DNA from: Clostridium sp.
GTDB lineage: Bacteria; Bacillota; Clostridia; Clostridiales; Clostridiaceae
Assembly: GCF_029267215.1 (NCBI RefSeq)
Contig: NZ_JARIDH010000016.1
Location: 1-58,916 of the forward strand
Length of the DNA: 58,916 nucleotides
Direction of reading: 5' to 3'
Part shown: positions 9,026 through 17,566 of the stretch, piece after piece
Position numbering within the stretch: position 1 is the first letter of the stretch
How the letters are laid out: each line of letters opens with the position of its first letter
Translations under genes and position numbers: made by a program
Notes under the pieces: generated by a model
The model's database searches: none
What the model was told of the DNA's origin: nothing
The model's input: only the letters and a program-made list of their open reading frames with translations

Positions 9026-9934
9026 ATGGCTAAAAATTTTAATGAGTTATTTTCAAAACTAAGAGAAAATGGAATGAAGAAGGTTTCTGTTGCAGTAGCA
9101 CAAGATGAGCCAGTTTTAGAAGCAGTAAGAGAAGCTAAAAAATTAGGTATAGCAGATGCTATTTTAGTAGGGAACGAAGAAAAAATTAAAGAAATTGCTA
9201 ATAAAATTAATATGGATTTAAGAGATTTTGAAGTTATAAATGAACCGAATGATAAAAAAGCCGCGTTATTAGCAGTCGAGTTAGCTTCAACTGGAAAAAC
9301 TGATATGGTTATGAAAGGATTAGTGGACACTGCTACATTCTTAAGAAGTGTATTAAATAAAGAAGTTGGATTAAGAACAGGACAATTAATGTCACATGTT
9401 TCTGTGTTTGAAATTCCAGGAATGGATAGATTGATGTTTTTAACAGATGCAGCTTTTAATACTTATCCAGAACTTAAAGATAAAGTTTCAATGATAAATA
9501 ATTCAGTAAAAGTTGCTCATGCTTGTGGTGTTGAAATGCCTAAAGTAGCTGTTATAGGGGCAGTAGAGATTGTAAATCCTAATATGCCAGCAACTATAGA
9601 TGCTGCATTATTATCAAAAATGAATGATAGAGGACAAATAAAAGGATGTATAGTTGATGGTCCATTTGCATTAGATAATGCAATATCAATAGAAGCCGCT
9701 GAACATAAAGGGGTTAAAGGAGAAGTTGCAGGGAAGGCTGATATATTATTATTACCTAATATAGATGTTGCAAATGTAATGTACAAAACTTTAACTTATA
9801 TGTCAGAGTGTGAAAATGGTGGATTATTAGTCGGTACTTCAGCTCCAGTTATATTAACTTCTAGAGCGGATAGTTTTGAAACAAAAGTAAAATCAATAGC
9901 TATAGCTGCGGTTGTTGCTCATGATTTAAAATAA
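9026..9934 (+). CDS. ptb: Phosphate butyryltransferase
   Basis: Converts butyryl-CoA plus phosphate to butyryl-phosphate, the first step of butyrate formation from butyryl-CoA. 302 residues, the usual Ptb length, collinear with the phosphate acetyl/butyryltransferase family (MVMKGLVDTATFLR, HVSVFEIPGMDRLMFLTDAAFN, VDGPFALDNA). The ATG at 9026 was chosen because the family N-terminus (MAKNFNELF) begins there and AGAGGA precedes it; an upstream GTG in frame gives a non-homologous extension. Followed after 25 bases by buk. Confidence 0.96.
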   Translation: MAKNFNELFSKLRENGMKKVSVAVAQDEPVLEAVREAKKLGIADAILVGNEEKIKEIANKINMDLRDFEVINEPNDKKAALLAVELASTGKTDMVMKGLVDTATFLRSVLNKEVGLRTGQLMSHVSVFEIPGMDRLMFLTDAAFNTYPELKDKVSMINNSVKVAHACGVEMPKVAVIGAVEIVNPNMPATIDAALLSKMNDRGQIKGCIVDGPFALDNAISIEAAEHKGVKGEVAGKADILLLPNIDVANVMYKTLTYMSECENGGLLVGTSAPVILTSRADSFETKVKSIAIAAVVAHDLK

Positions 9935-9959
9935 TTAGTTTTTATGAGGGGGAGTATAT

Positions 9960-11030
9960 ATGGTATATAAATTATTAATAATAAATCCAGGTTCAACGTC
10001 TACAAAAATAGGTGTTTATGAAGGAGAAAAAGAAGTTTTAGAGGAGACTTTAAGACATTCAGCAGAAGAAATTTTAAAATATGATACAATATTTGATCAA
10101 CTTCAATTTAGAAAAAATGTTATTTTAAATGTTTTGAAAGAAAAAGGTATTAACATAAATGAGTTAGATGCAGTAGTTGGCAGAGGAGGAATGCTTAAAC
10201 CAATTGAAGGCGGAACTTATGAAGTTAATGAAGCTATGCTTGAGGATTTAAAGATTGGGGTACAAGGACAACATGCTTCAAACTTAGGTGGAATACTTTC
10301 AAATGAAATAGCAAAAGAAATTGGTAAGAGAGCATTTATAGTTGATCCAGTAGTTGTTGATGAAATGGAAGATGTAGCTAGGTTATCTGGTGTTCCAGAA
10401 TTACCAAGGAAAAGTAAATTCCATGCATTAAATCAAAAAGCAGTTGCTAAAAGATATGCTAAAGAAAATAATAAGTCATATGATGATATAAATTTAATAG
10501 TTGTTCATATGGGAGGCGGAGTTTCAGTAGGAGCTCATAAAAATGGTAAAGTTATAGATGTTAATAATGCTTTAGATGGAGATGGTCCATTTTCACCAGA
10601 AAGAGCAGGGGGGGTACCTGCTGGAGATTTATTAAGATTATGCTTCTCAGGAGATTATACTAAAGATGATCTTTATAAGAAGATAGTAGGAAAAGGTGGG
10701 TTTGTTGCTTATGCTAATACAAACGATGCTAGAGATCTAATTAAACTATCACAGGAAGGTGATAAAGAAGGTTCTTTAATATTTGATGCATTTATATATC
10801 AAATAGCTAAAGAAATTGGATCTATGGCTGTTGTTTTAGATGGAAATATTGATGCAATAGTGTTAACTGGTGGAATTGCGTATAGTGATTATGTTACAAA
10901 TGCTATAAATGAAAAAATAAAATGGATTGCACCGATGGTTGTATATGGTGGAGAAGATGAACTTTTAGCTTTAGCACAAGGTGCAATAAGAGTGTTAGAT
11001 TGTATTGAAGAAGGGAAAATATATAAATAG
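9960..11030 (+). CDS. buk: Butyrate kinase
   Basis: Transfers phosphate from butyryl-phosphate to ADP, giving butyrate and ATP. 356 residues, with the ASKHA kinase pattern: INPGSTSTK near the N-terminus (phosphate 1), [13 protein letters not shown] (about residues 180-193) and VLTGGIAYS (adenosine motif). GAGGGGG precedes the ATG. It forms the two-gene ptb-buk operon common in butyrate-forming clostridia and is closed by a strong terminator. Confidence 0.96.
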   Translation: MVYKLLIINPGSTSTKIGVYEGEKEVLEETLRHSAEEILKYDTIFDQLQFRKNVILNVLKEKGININELDAVVGRGGMLKPIEGGTYEVNEAMLEDLKIGVQGQHASNLGGILSNEIAKEIGKRAFIVDPVVVDEMEDVARLSGVPELPRKSKFHALNQKAVAKRYAKENNKSYDDINLIVVHMGGGVSVGAHKNGKVIDVNNALDGDGPFSPERAGGVPAGDLLRLCFSGDYTKDDLYKKIVGKGGFVAYANTNDARDLIKLSQEGDKEGSLIFDAFIYQIAKEIGSMAVVLDGNIDAIVLTGGIAYSDYVTNAINEKIKWIAPMVVYGGEDELLALAQGAIRVLDCIEEGKIYK

Positions 11031-11067
11031 ATTAAAATCTTTTATAAAAGTTAAGATAATAATTATG

Positions 11068-11106
11068 TTTAAGGGAAGAATTTTGAAATTCTCCCTTAAA
11101 TTTTGT
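11068..11106 (+). terminator. Terminator after ptb-buk
   Basis: TTTAAGGG/CCCTTAAA outer stem and AGAATTT/AAATTCT inner stem with one bulged A, followed by TTTTG. Confidence 0.85.
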
Positions 11107-11258
11107 TATAAAAAGGTATATATAGATGCTTGTATTGTTTATATTTTTTCAATATTATGTTAGAATAGTAACGATGATTTTTAAATTAACTGATTTTTAC
11201 GATATATGGTTTGATGTTTAATATTTATCAAAAAAATCCAAAAAATTGGAGGAACAGC

Positions 11259-12977
11259 ATGAATAAAATAATAATCAATGATAAAACTATCGAATTTGAT
11301 GGTGATAAAACTATACTTGACTTAGCTAGAGAAAATGGATTTGACATTCCTGTACTTTGCGAGTTGAAAAATTGCGGAAACAAAGGACAATGTGGAGTTT
11401 GTCTTGTTGAGCAAGAAGGAAATGATAGACTATTGAGATCTTGTGCTATAAAAGCTAAAGATGGAATGGTTATAAAAACTGATAGTGAAAAAGTTATAGA
11501 AGCTAGAAAAGAAAGAGTAGCTGAACTTTTAGATGAGCATGAATTTAAATGTGGACCTTGTAAAAGAAGAGAAAATTGTGAATTCTTAAAATTAGTTATA
11601 AAGACTAAAGCAAGAGCTCATAAGCCATTTGTAGTTGCTGATAAATCAGAATATGTAGATGATAGAAGTAAATCAATAGTTTTAGATAGATCTAAATGTG
11701 TTAAATGTGGTAGATGTGTTGCTGCATGTAGAACTAAGACAACAACTAACTCAATAAAATTTCATAGAATAGATGGAGTAAGATTAGTTGGACCAGAAGA
11801 ATTAAAATGTTTTGATGATACAAACTGTTTATTATGTGGTCAATGCGTAGTTGCTTGTCCAGTTGATGCATTATCAGAAAAATCACATATTGAAAGAGTA
11901 CAAGATGCATTAAACGATCCAGACACTCATGTAATAGTTGCTATGGCACCAGCTGTAAGAACATCAATGGGTGAATTATTTAAAATGGGTTATGGTCAAG
12001 ATACTACTGGTAAGTTATATACTGCCTTAAGAAAATTAGGATTTGATAAAGTATTTGATATAAACTTTGGTGCTGACATGACTATTATGGAAGAAGCTAC
12101 TGAGCTTATAGAAAGAATAAAAAATAATGGACCATTCCCAATGTTTACATCATGCTGTCCAGCATGGGTAAGAGAGGTTGAAAATTATTTCCCAGAATTA
12201 TTAGGAAATCTTTCATCAGCTAAATCACCACAACAAATATTTGGAGCTGCATCAAAAACTTATTATCCACAAGTCGCTGAGATAGATCCTAAGAAAGTTT
12301 TTACAGTAACTGTAATGCCATGCACAGCTAAAAAATATGAAGCAGATAGACCGGAAATGGAAAATGAAGGTATAAGAAATATAGATGCTGTTGTAACTAC
12401 AAGAGAATTAGCTAGAATGATAAAAGCTGCTAAAATAGACTTTGCTAACTTAGAAGATGGTGAAGTTGATCCAGCTATGGGCGAATATACTGGAGCAGGT
12501 GCTATATTCGGAGCTACAGGCGGAGTTATGGAAGCTGCAATAAGAACTGCTAAGGACTTCATGGAAAAAGCAGATTTAGAAAAAGTGGATTACGAAGTAG
12601 TTAGAGGATTAGAAGGAATAAAAGAAGCGAATATAGATATAGCTGGAAATCAATATAAGATAGCAGTAGTTAACGGGGCTTCTCATGTATTTGAACTTGT
12701 TAAATCAGGAAAACTTAATGATTATCACTTCATAGAAGTTATGGCTTGCCCAGGTGGATGTGTAAATGGTGGAGGACAACCACATGTTTCAGCTGAAGAA
12801 AGCGATAAGATTGATATAAGAGAAATCAGAGCTTCAGTTCTTTATAATCAAGACAAGCATTTAGCTAAGAGAAAATCACATCAAAACTCAGCATTATTAA
12901 AAATGTATAACACATATATGGGTGAACCAGGTCATGGAAAAGCTCATGAGTTATTACATCAAAAATATACTAAGTAA
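11259..12977 (+). CDS. hydA: [FeFe]-hydrogenase, CpI type
   Basis: Ferredoxin-linked H2-evolving hydrogenase of 572 residues. N-terminal plant-type [2Fe-2S] domain with C34, C45/C48 and C62; His-ligated [4Fe-4S] site H94, C98, C101, C107; two bacterial [4Fe-4S] motifs (C147, C150, C153, C157 and C190, C193, C196, C200); then the H-cluster domain with TSCCPAW, MPCTAKKYE and MACPGGCVNGGGQP. All ligands are present. The ATG at 11259 has GGAGG 6 bases upstream; an ATG 48 bases earlier gives a non-homologous extension. It is monocistronic with its own terminator and disposes of reductant from fermentation. Confidence 0.98.
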   Translation: MNKIIINDKTIEFDGDKTILDLARENGFDIPVLCELKNCGNKGQCGVCLVEQEGNDRLLRSCAIKAKDGMVIKTDSEKVIEARKERVAELLDEHEFKCGPCKRRENCEFLKLVIKTKARAHKPFVVADKSEYVDDRSKSIVLDRSKCVKCGRCVAACRTKTTTNSIKFHRIDGVRLVGPEELKCFDDTNCLLCGQCVVACPVDALSEKSHIERVQDALNDPDTHVIVAMAPAVRTSMGELFKMGYGQDTTGKLYTALRKLGFDKVFDINFGADMTIMEEATELIERIKNNGPFPMFTSCCPAWVREVENYFPELLGNLSSAKSPQQIFGAASKTYYPQVAEIDPKKVFTVTVMPCTAKKYEADRPEMENEGIRNIDAVVTTRELARMIKAAKIDFANLEDGEVDPAMGEYTGAGAIFGATGGVMEAAIRTAKDFMEKADLEKVDYEVVRGLEGIKEANIDIAGNQYKIAVVNGASHVFELVKSGKLNDYHFIEVMACPGGCVNGGGQPHVSAEESDKIDIREIRASVLYNQDKHLAKRKSHQNSALLKMYNTYMGEPGHGKAHELLHQKYTK

Positions 12978-12991
12978 TTAGTTTGAATTTT

Positions 12992-13029
12992 AAAAAGAGT
13001 ATTTCTATTTTGAAATACTCTTTTTATTG
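12992..13029 (+). terminator. Terminator after hydA
   Basis: AAAAAGAGTATTTC pairs with GAAATACTCTTTTT around a short loop; the T-run follows. Confidence 0.9.
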
Positions 13030-13113
13030 TTTTTAGGTTTATTTAAAAGTGGTGTTATTTTTATAGAGGAACTTAAGATATAATTTAAACTAAATATTAA
13101 TATTAATTTTATT

Positions 13114-13416
13114 AGGTTCTGTTTTAAACTAGTATTGATTTTAGATAGAACTGTAAGACAATCTTAATAAACAGTTTAGAGTTTCAATGAATATGGAAGA
13201 ATAATAGCATTAAGAAGCAAAGTTGTTTTACTAAAGGGAGTTTCTTCGCTTTAACTATTATTCTTTAATATTCAAACTTAAATAAGAAGCACCTTCTCAT
13301 ATTCATTGGAAGAAGGTATAAGTTCAAAATAAAAAAATCCAAAATTTTGATTTTCACTTAAAGTTAAGTAAGTCTTATGGGATAGCTAAAATCAATACTC
13401 TCTTAAAATAGAACCT
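13114..13416 (+). repeat. Full-length copy of a dispersed inverted-repeat element (MITE-like, 303 bp)
   Basis: The ends are inverted repeats of about 34 bases: left AGGTTCTGTTTTAA then ATTGATTTTAG(A)TA; the reverse complement of the right end reads AGGTTCTATTTTAA then ATTGATTTTAG(C)TA. The hexamer TTTATT abuts both ends (13108-13113 and 13417-13422), consistent with a target duplication though AT-rich. It contains no reading frame of note, but has internal palindromes (AGAATAATAG/CTATTATTCT and CACCTTCT/AGAAGGT). Related copies or fragments lie at 26975, 33188, 36512, 40018, 41285, 50543 and 58727. Confidence 0.8.
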
Positions 13417-13568
13417 TTTATTGGAATAAAAATATAAAAAAGCTAAATATAATTTATATTTTTTGATTATTAAGTGCAATAATTTATCTATTAAAAGTAA
13501 AATTTGTACATGTTATTTAGATTATCATACAAAATTTAAAGAATTCTTTTGTAAATAATGCTTATAGA

Positions 13569-13582
13569 TGAAAACGGTTAAT
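13569..13582 (+). promoter_or_regulatory. cre-like site upstream of malK
   Basis: TGAAAACGGTTAAT resembles the CcpA catabolite-repression consensus (TGWAANCGNTNWCA) except at the last two positions. It also resembles the local GGTAnCGnTACC operator more weakly. It lies about 65 bases before the malK ATG; a clear -35/-10 pair could not be fixed. Confidence 0.4.
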
Positions 13583-13648
13583 TGTTATAAAATATAATCA
13601 TAAAAGAAATTCGATAAGATAATTAGAGTTTGTGAGGGAGTATATAAT

Positions 13649-14758
13649 ATGGCAAATTTATCACTTAAACATATTTATAAAATTTATCCAGGAGATGTCA
13701 CAGCGGTTAAGGACTTTAACTTAGAAATTGCTGATAAAGAGTTTATAGTATTCGTTGGACCATCAGGTTGTGGTAAGTCAACTACTTTAAGAATGATAGC
13801 TGGATTAGAGGAGATTTCAAAAGGTGAATTATTCATTGGAGATAGATTAGTTAATGAAGTTGAACCTAAGGAAAGAGATATAGCTATGGTTTTCCAAAGC
13901 TACGCATTATATCCACATATGACTGTATATGATAATATGGCATTTGGACTTAAGTTAAGAAAAGTTCCAAAGGAAGAAATAGATAAGAAAGTTAAAGATG
14001 CTGCCAAAATACTTGATATAGAGCATCTATTAGATAGAAAACCAAAGGCTTTATCAGGTGGACAAAGACAAAGGGTTGCTTTAGGAAGAGCTATAGTAAG
14101 AGAACCGAAAGTATTCTTAATGGACGAACCTTTATCAAACTTAGATGCTAAATTAAGAGTTCAAATGAGAACTGAGATTTCTAAGTTACATCAAAGATTA
14201 CAAACTACATTTATATATGTAACACATGACCAGGTAGAAGCTATGACAATGGGTACAAGAATTGTTGTTATGAAAGATGGTATAGTTCAACAAGTTGACT
14301 CACCACAAGAAATATACAACAACCCAGCTAATATATTCGTTGCTGGATTCATTGGAAGTCCACAAATGAACTTTATAGAAGGTAAAATAAATGAAGAAGG
14401 CGGAAAATATTTTGCTTGTTTCCAAGGAGAGAAGATTGAAATGCCAATGGAAAAAGCTAGATTATTAAAAGAAAAAGGATATATTGGAAAAGATGTTATA
14501 ATAGGTATAAGACCAGAGCATTTAGATGATGATTTAGAATTAATAGCTGCTAACCCAACAACTGTAATAAAATCAAAGGTTGAAGTTACTGAGTTAATGG
14601 GAGCTGAAAGTTATATCTACACTAAATTAGGTGAGCAAAATATCACTGCTAGAGTAAATGGAAGTACTCATTTACAAAATGGACAAGAAGCTAAATTCTA
14701 CATTGATGCTACTAAAATCCATGTTTTTGATAAAGAAACTGAATTAAAATTAGTATAA
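13649..14758 (+). CDS. malK: Sugar ABC transporter ATPase, MalK/MsmX/UgpC type
   Basis: 369 residues, the MalK length. Walker A GPSGCGKST at 37-45, Q-loop VFQSYALYPHMTVYDNMAFG, ABC signature LSGGQRQR, Walker B VFLMDEP, D-loop SNLDAKLR and H-loop YVTHDQ are all intact. The C-terminal TOBE/regulatory domain (about 240-369, IGIRPEHLDD) is present. It energises CUT1 sugar importers; with two malFG pairs in the window and one ATPase gene it may be shared, as MsmX is in Bacillus (inference). The PucR-type regulator follows after 34 bases. Confidence 0.94.
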   Translation: MANLSLKHIYKIYPGDVTAVKDFNLEIADKEFIVFVGPSGCGKSTTLRMIAGLEEISKGELFIGDRLVNEVEPKERDIAMVFQSYALYPHMTVYDNMAFGLKLRKVPKEEIDKKVKDAAKILDIEHLLDRKPKALSGGQRQRVALGRAIVREPKVFLMDEPLSNLDAKLRVQMRTEISKLHQRLQTTFIYVTHDQVEAMTMGTRIVVMKDGIVQQVDSPQEIYNNPANIFVAGFIGSPQMNFIEGKINEEGGKYFACFQGEKIEMPMEKARLLKEKGYIGKDVIIGIRPEHLDDDLELIAANPTTVIKSKVEVTELMGAESYIYTKLGEQNITARVNGSTHLQNGQEAKFYIDATKIHVFDKETELKLV

Positions 14759-14792
14759 TAGTAGATAGCTTAAATATAGAGAGGTAATTAAT

Positions 14793-15743
14793 ATGTACAG
14801 TTTTCATAAGTTCTTAGAAGAGTTATATTCAAACACAAAGATACCTTTTAAGGTTACTTTAGATGAGGAAGAATTTTCACCATGTAATTTTAAGGAATTA
14901 AATGATGAAGAATTTATTTTTCAAGAGTTTAAAGTTAATAATGGGATATGTAAGATTATAACAGAAAAGAATTATGAAAGCTGTATTTCTTTATTAAAAT
15001 ATTTAATAGAAAGTAAGATTAAAGAAGTTTCTAATAATAAGGAGAAACTCATAAGAAAAGCTTTAAGTGGTATTCATATTGATAAAAATATTATTAATAG
15101 AGAACTAAATTTCCTAAAGGAAGGGTTCTATGTAATAAACATTTATTTATCATCTCATATCCAAGAAGGATTAGAGCTTATAAATGAATGCTATGATATT
15201 AAAAATATAGTTACTTTAATTAAAGATAATAATATAGTTATAATAGGTGCTTTAGAGGATGTTGAAGAACATGCAAACAGCATAAAGGATTCTATTGCAT
15301 CAAATCTTTATACAAAGTGTTATATAAGTTATATGAAACTAAATAATATAAATGAAATTAAAGAGGCCTATGAGATAAATATGTCTAAAATAAATCTTGC
15401 AATAAAATATGATTTGGATGAAATGGTTTATGGTGAAAGAGATCTTCTCTTTGAAAACCTAGTTGATTCAATAGATAAAGAGTTGAAAAACAAGATGTAT
15501 GAGGATTTTGGTTTAGGTTTTTCTAAATTAGACAGGGAAATGATTAAGACTATAGAAACATTTTTTAAATGTGGTCTTAATATAAGTGATGCATCTAAGG
15601 AATTATATGTACATAGAAATACTCTAATATATAGATTAGATAAAATTCAAAAGTGTACATCTTATGATTTAAGAAATTTTAATGAAGCTGTTATTTTTAA
15701 GATAGCTTTTCTAATATGGAGAGGTAAAGAGGGGAATAGATAA
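14793..15743 (+). CDS. PucR/CdaR-type helix-turn-helix transcriptional regulator
   Basis: 316 residues. The C-terminus carries the HTH_30 module of the PucR family (about residues 247-305: MIKTIETFFKCGLNISDASK, then LYVHRNTLIYRLDKI). The central part resembles the degenerate GGDEF-like region common in these regulators; the N-terminal about 100 residues match nothing I recognise. It follows malK closely and ends at its own terminator, so it is likely co-transcribed with malK. That position suggests control of the alpha-glucan genes, but the ligand and targets are unknown. Confidence 0.8.
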   Translation: MYSFHKFLEELYSNTKIPFKVTLDEEEFSPCNFKELNDEEFIFQEFKVNNGICKIITEKNYESCISLLKYLIESKIKEVSNNKEKLIRKALSGIHIDKNIINRELNFLKEGFYVINIYLSSHIQEGLELINECYDIKNIVTLIKDNNIVIIGALEDVEEHANSIKDSIASNLYTKCYISYMKLNNINEIKEAYEINMSKINLAIKYDLDEMVYGERDLLFENLVDSIDKELKNKMYEDFGLGFSKLDREMIKTIETFFKCGLNISDASKELYVHRNTLIYRLDKIQKCTSYDLRNFNEAVIFKIAFLIWRGKEGNR

Positions 15744-15750
15744 ATTTTGA

Positions 15751-15790
15751 AGAGAGCATAGTAGAAATAACTATTGCTCTCTTTATTGTT
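15751..15790 (+). terminator. Terminator after malK and the PucR-type gene
   Basis: AGAGAGCATAGTA pairs with TAACTATTGCTCTCT around GAAA, with one bulge, followed by TTTATTGTTTTT. Confidence 0.85.
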
Positions 15791-16084
15791 TTTGAAGATA
15801 ATGAAGTTTAAAGTATGTGTTTATTGATAGTAAATTCGTAGATAAAATTAATAAAATTTAAAACATATTTTACAGTTTAACATAAGATTTATGTAATATT
15901 ATCTTTAAGATAATTTAAGATTTAGGTGAAATTAATAAAAATCTAAAAGTAGGAAATTAAAAAATAAGAACAAATAATTAACTTTAAATAAGTATATTAT
16001 CATATTTAGACACAAAAAATTTAATTTATCAAAGAGATAAAAATATAAAAACTATACAAAAACTAGAAAAAGTTCAAAAAAATA

Positions 16085-16131
16085 TTGAAAATGTTTTCGT
16101 AGTGGTATATAATGAAAATGAAAACGATACT
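16085..16131 (+). promoter_or_regulatory. malE promoter with cre-like site and MalR-type operator O1
   Basis: The -35 TTGAAA (16085-16090), a 17-base spacer and the -10 TATAAT (16108-16113) form an almost ideal sigma-A promoter; transcription would start near 16120, leaving a leader of about 140 bases. TGAAAATGTTTTCG (16086-16099) overlaps the -35 and is a near-perfect palindrome of the cre type. GAAAACGATACT (16120-16131) at the start point matches the reverse complement of the operator found at the LacI-type gene. The arrangement suggests catabolite repression plus inducer-controlled repression. Confidence 0.75.
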
Positions 16132-16187
16132 AAAAACTTTTTGAAAAAGTATTTCTTTTTGGATAAAATATTTTTTTAAGATGTTTT

Positions 16188-16199
16188 GGTATCGTTTCC
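16188..16199 (+). promoter_or_regulatory. MalR-type operator O2 in the malE leader
   Basis: GGTATCGTTTCC differs by one base from GGTATCGTTACC at 19732-19743. Its centre is 68 bases from O1, a spacing that could allow looping or act as a roadblock. Confidence 0.65.
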
Positions 16200-16259
16200 G
16201 AAATCGAGAGATGAAATCAACACATTTTAAACCAATTAACTTAAGAGGGGGATTTAAGA

Positions 16260-17477
16260 ATGGGAAAACGTACTAAAATTCTAGCAACTGTAATGGCAAC
16301 AACAATGCTTTTTGCAGGAACATTAGTAGGATGTGGAGGTTCAGGAAGTTCATCAAATGGAGAAAAAGAACTTACTGTATGGTCACATTTAACACAACCA
16401 GAAGTTGATGAAGTTAATAAAGTAGCTCAGAAATGGGGAAAAGAAAACGGAGTCAAAGTAAAAGTATTAACAGATAAATCAGATATGCAAGCATTTATTC
16501 AAGCTGCTAATAGTTCAAAAGGACCAGATATCATGTTTGGTTTAGCACATGATAACTTAGGAACATTCCAAAAGGCTGGAGTATTAGCAGAAGTTCCAAA
16601 TGGAATAATTAAAGATGATGAATATGCATCACATCAAGTTTTAGACGCAGTAACAATTGGTGGAAAGAGATATGCTGTTCCAATAGCTCAGGAAACTACA
16701 GCACTTTTCTATAATAAAGATAAAGTTAAAGAAGTTCCAAAAACTATGGAAGATTTAGTAAAAGTAGCGAAATCTGGAGCAGGATTTGAATATGATATAA
16801 ATAATTTCTATAATTCATATGGATTTATAGCAGCTGATGGTGGATATGTTTATAAAGATAACAATGGTACTTTAGATCCAAAGGATATTGGACTAGCTAC
16901 ACCAGGAGCAATAAAAGGCTATACTTTCATTCAAGATTTAGTTCAAAAAGATAAATTGATGAAACCAGATATAACAGGAGATATAGCTAAAGGTGATTTC
17001 TTAGCTAAGAAATCAGGATTCTATATTTCAGGACCATGGGATGTAGCAGCATTCAAAGATGGTGGAGTAAACTTTGGAGTAGCTCCAATGCCAACATTAT
17101 TTGGTAAGAATGTTCCTACTTTCTTAGGAGTTCAAACTGCTTTCGTAAGTGAAAAATCTAAAAATAAAGATTTAGCATGGAAATTAGTTAAATACTTATC
17201 AGAAAATACTGGAGATATCTTATTACAAAAAGGTAATAGAATACCTGTATTAAAGAAATATATAGATAGCAAAGAATTTAAAGAAAATAAATATATGAGT
17301 GCTTTCGCAGAACAAGCTAAGAATGCTACTCCAATGCCTAATATACCTGCAATTCAAGCAATGTGGGGACCTGCTGGAGCTAACTTACAATTATTAACTT
17401 CAGGAAAAGAAACTCCACAACAATGTGCAGAAACAACAGTTAAACAAATAGAACAAGGTATAGCACAACAAAAATAA
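16260..17477 (+). CDS. malE: Maltose/maltodextrin ABC transporter substrate-binding lipoprotein
   Basis: 405 residues. A lipoprotein signal peptide ends in the lipobox LVGC with C25 as the lipidated cysteine, followed by a Gly/Ser linker. The mature part is a CUT1 solute-binding protein (SBP_bac type: ELTVWSHLTQPEVDEVNKVA, then GPDIMFGLAHDNLGTFQKAG and GPWDVAAFKDGGVNFGVAPMP), typical of maltodextrin binders. The ATG follows a GAGGGGG ribosome site. It is the first gene of malEFG, and a GC-rich hairpin separates it from malF. Confidence 0.95.
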   Translation: MGKRTKILATVMATTMLFAGTLVGCGGSGSSSNGEKELTVWSHLTQPEVDEVNKVAQKWGKENGVKVKVLTDKSDMQAFIQAANSSKGPDIMFGLAHDNLGTFQKAGVLAEVPNGIIKDDEYASHQVLDAVTIGGKRYAVPIAQETTALFYNKDKVKEVPKTMEDLVKVAKSGAGFEYDINNFYNSYGFIAADGGYVYKDNNGTLDPKDIGLATPGAIKGYTFIQDLVQKDKLMKPDITGDIAKGDFLAKKSGFYISGPWDVAAFKDGGVNFGVAPMPTLFGKNVPTFLGVQTAFVSEKSKNKDLAWKLVKYLSENTGDILLQKGNRIPVLKKYIDSKEFKENKYMSAFAEQAKNATPMPNIPAIQAMWGPAGANLQLLTSGKETPQQCAETTVKQIEQGIAQQK

Positions 17478-17495
17478 TTCAGAAAATAATTTTAT

Positions 17496-17517
17496 AGGGG
17501 GATTTAATCCCCCTTAT
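17496..17517 (+). terminator. Intercistronic hairpin between malE and malF
   Basis: GGGGGA pairs with TCCCCC around TTTAA, followed only by TTATTTATAAG. The weak T-run suggests partial termination or 3'-end protection of malE mRNA rather than a full stop, which would give more binding protein than permease. No promoter is visible before malF. Confidence 0.65.
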
Positions 17518-17566
17518 TTATAAGAAGTTAGTCTAAATAAGAGGTATTTAGGAGGCGAGAGAAAGG

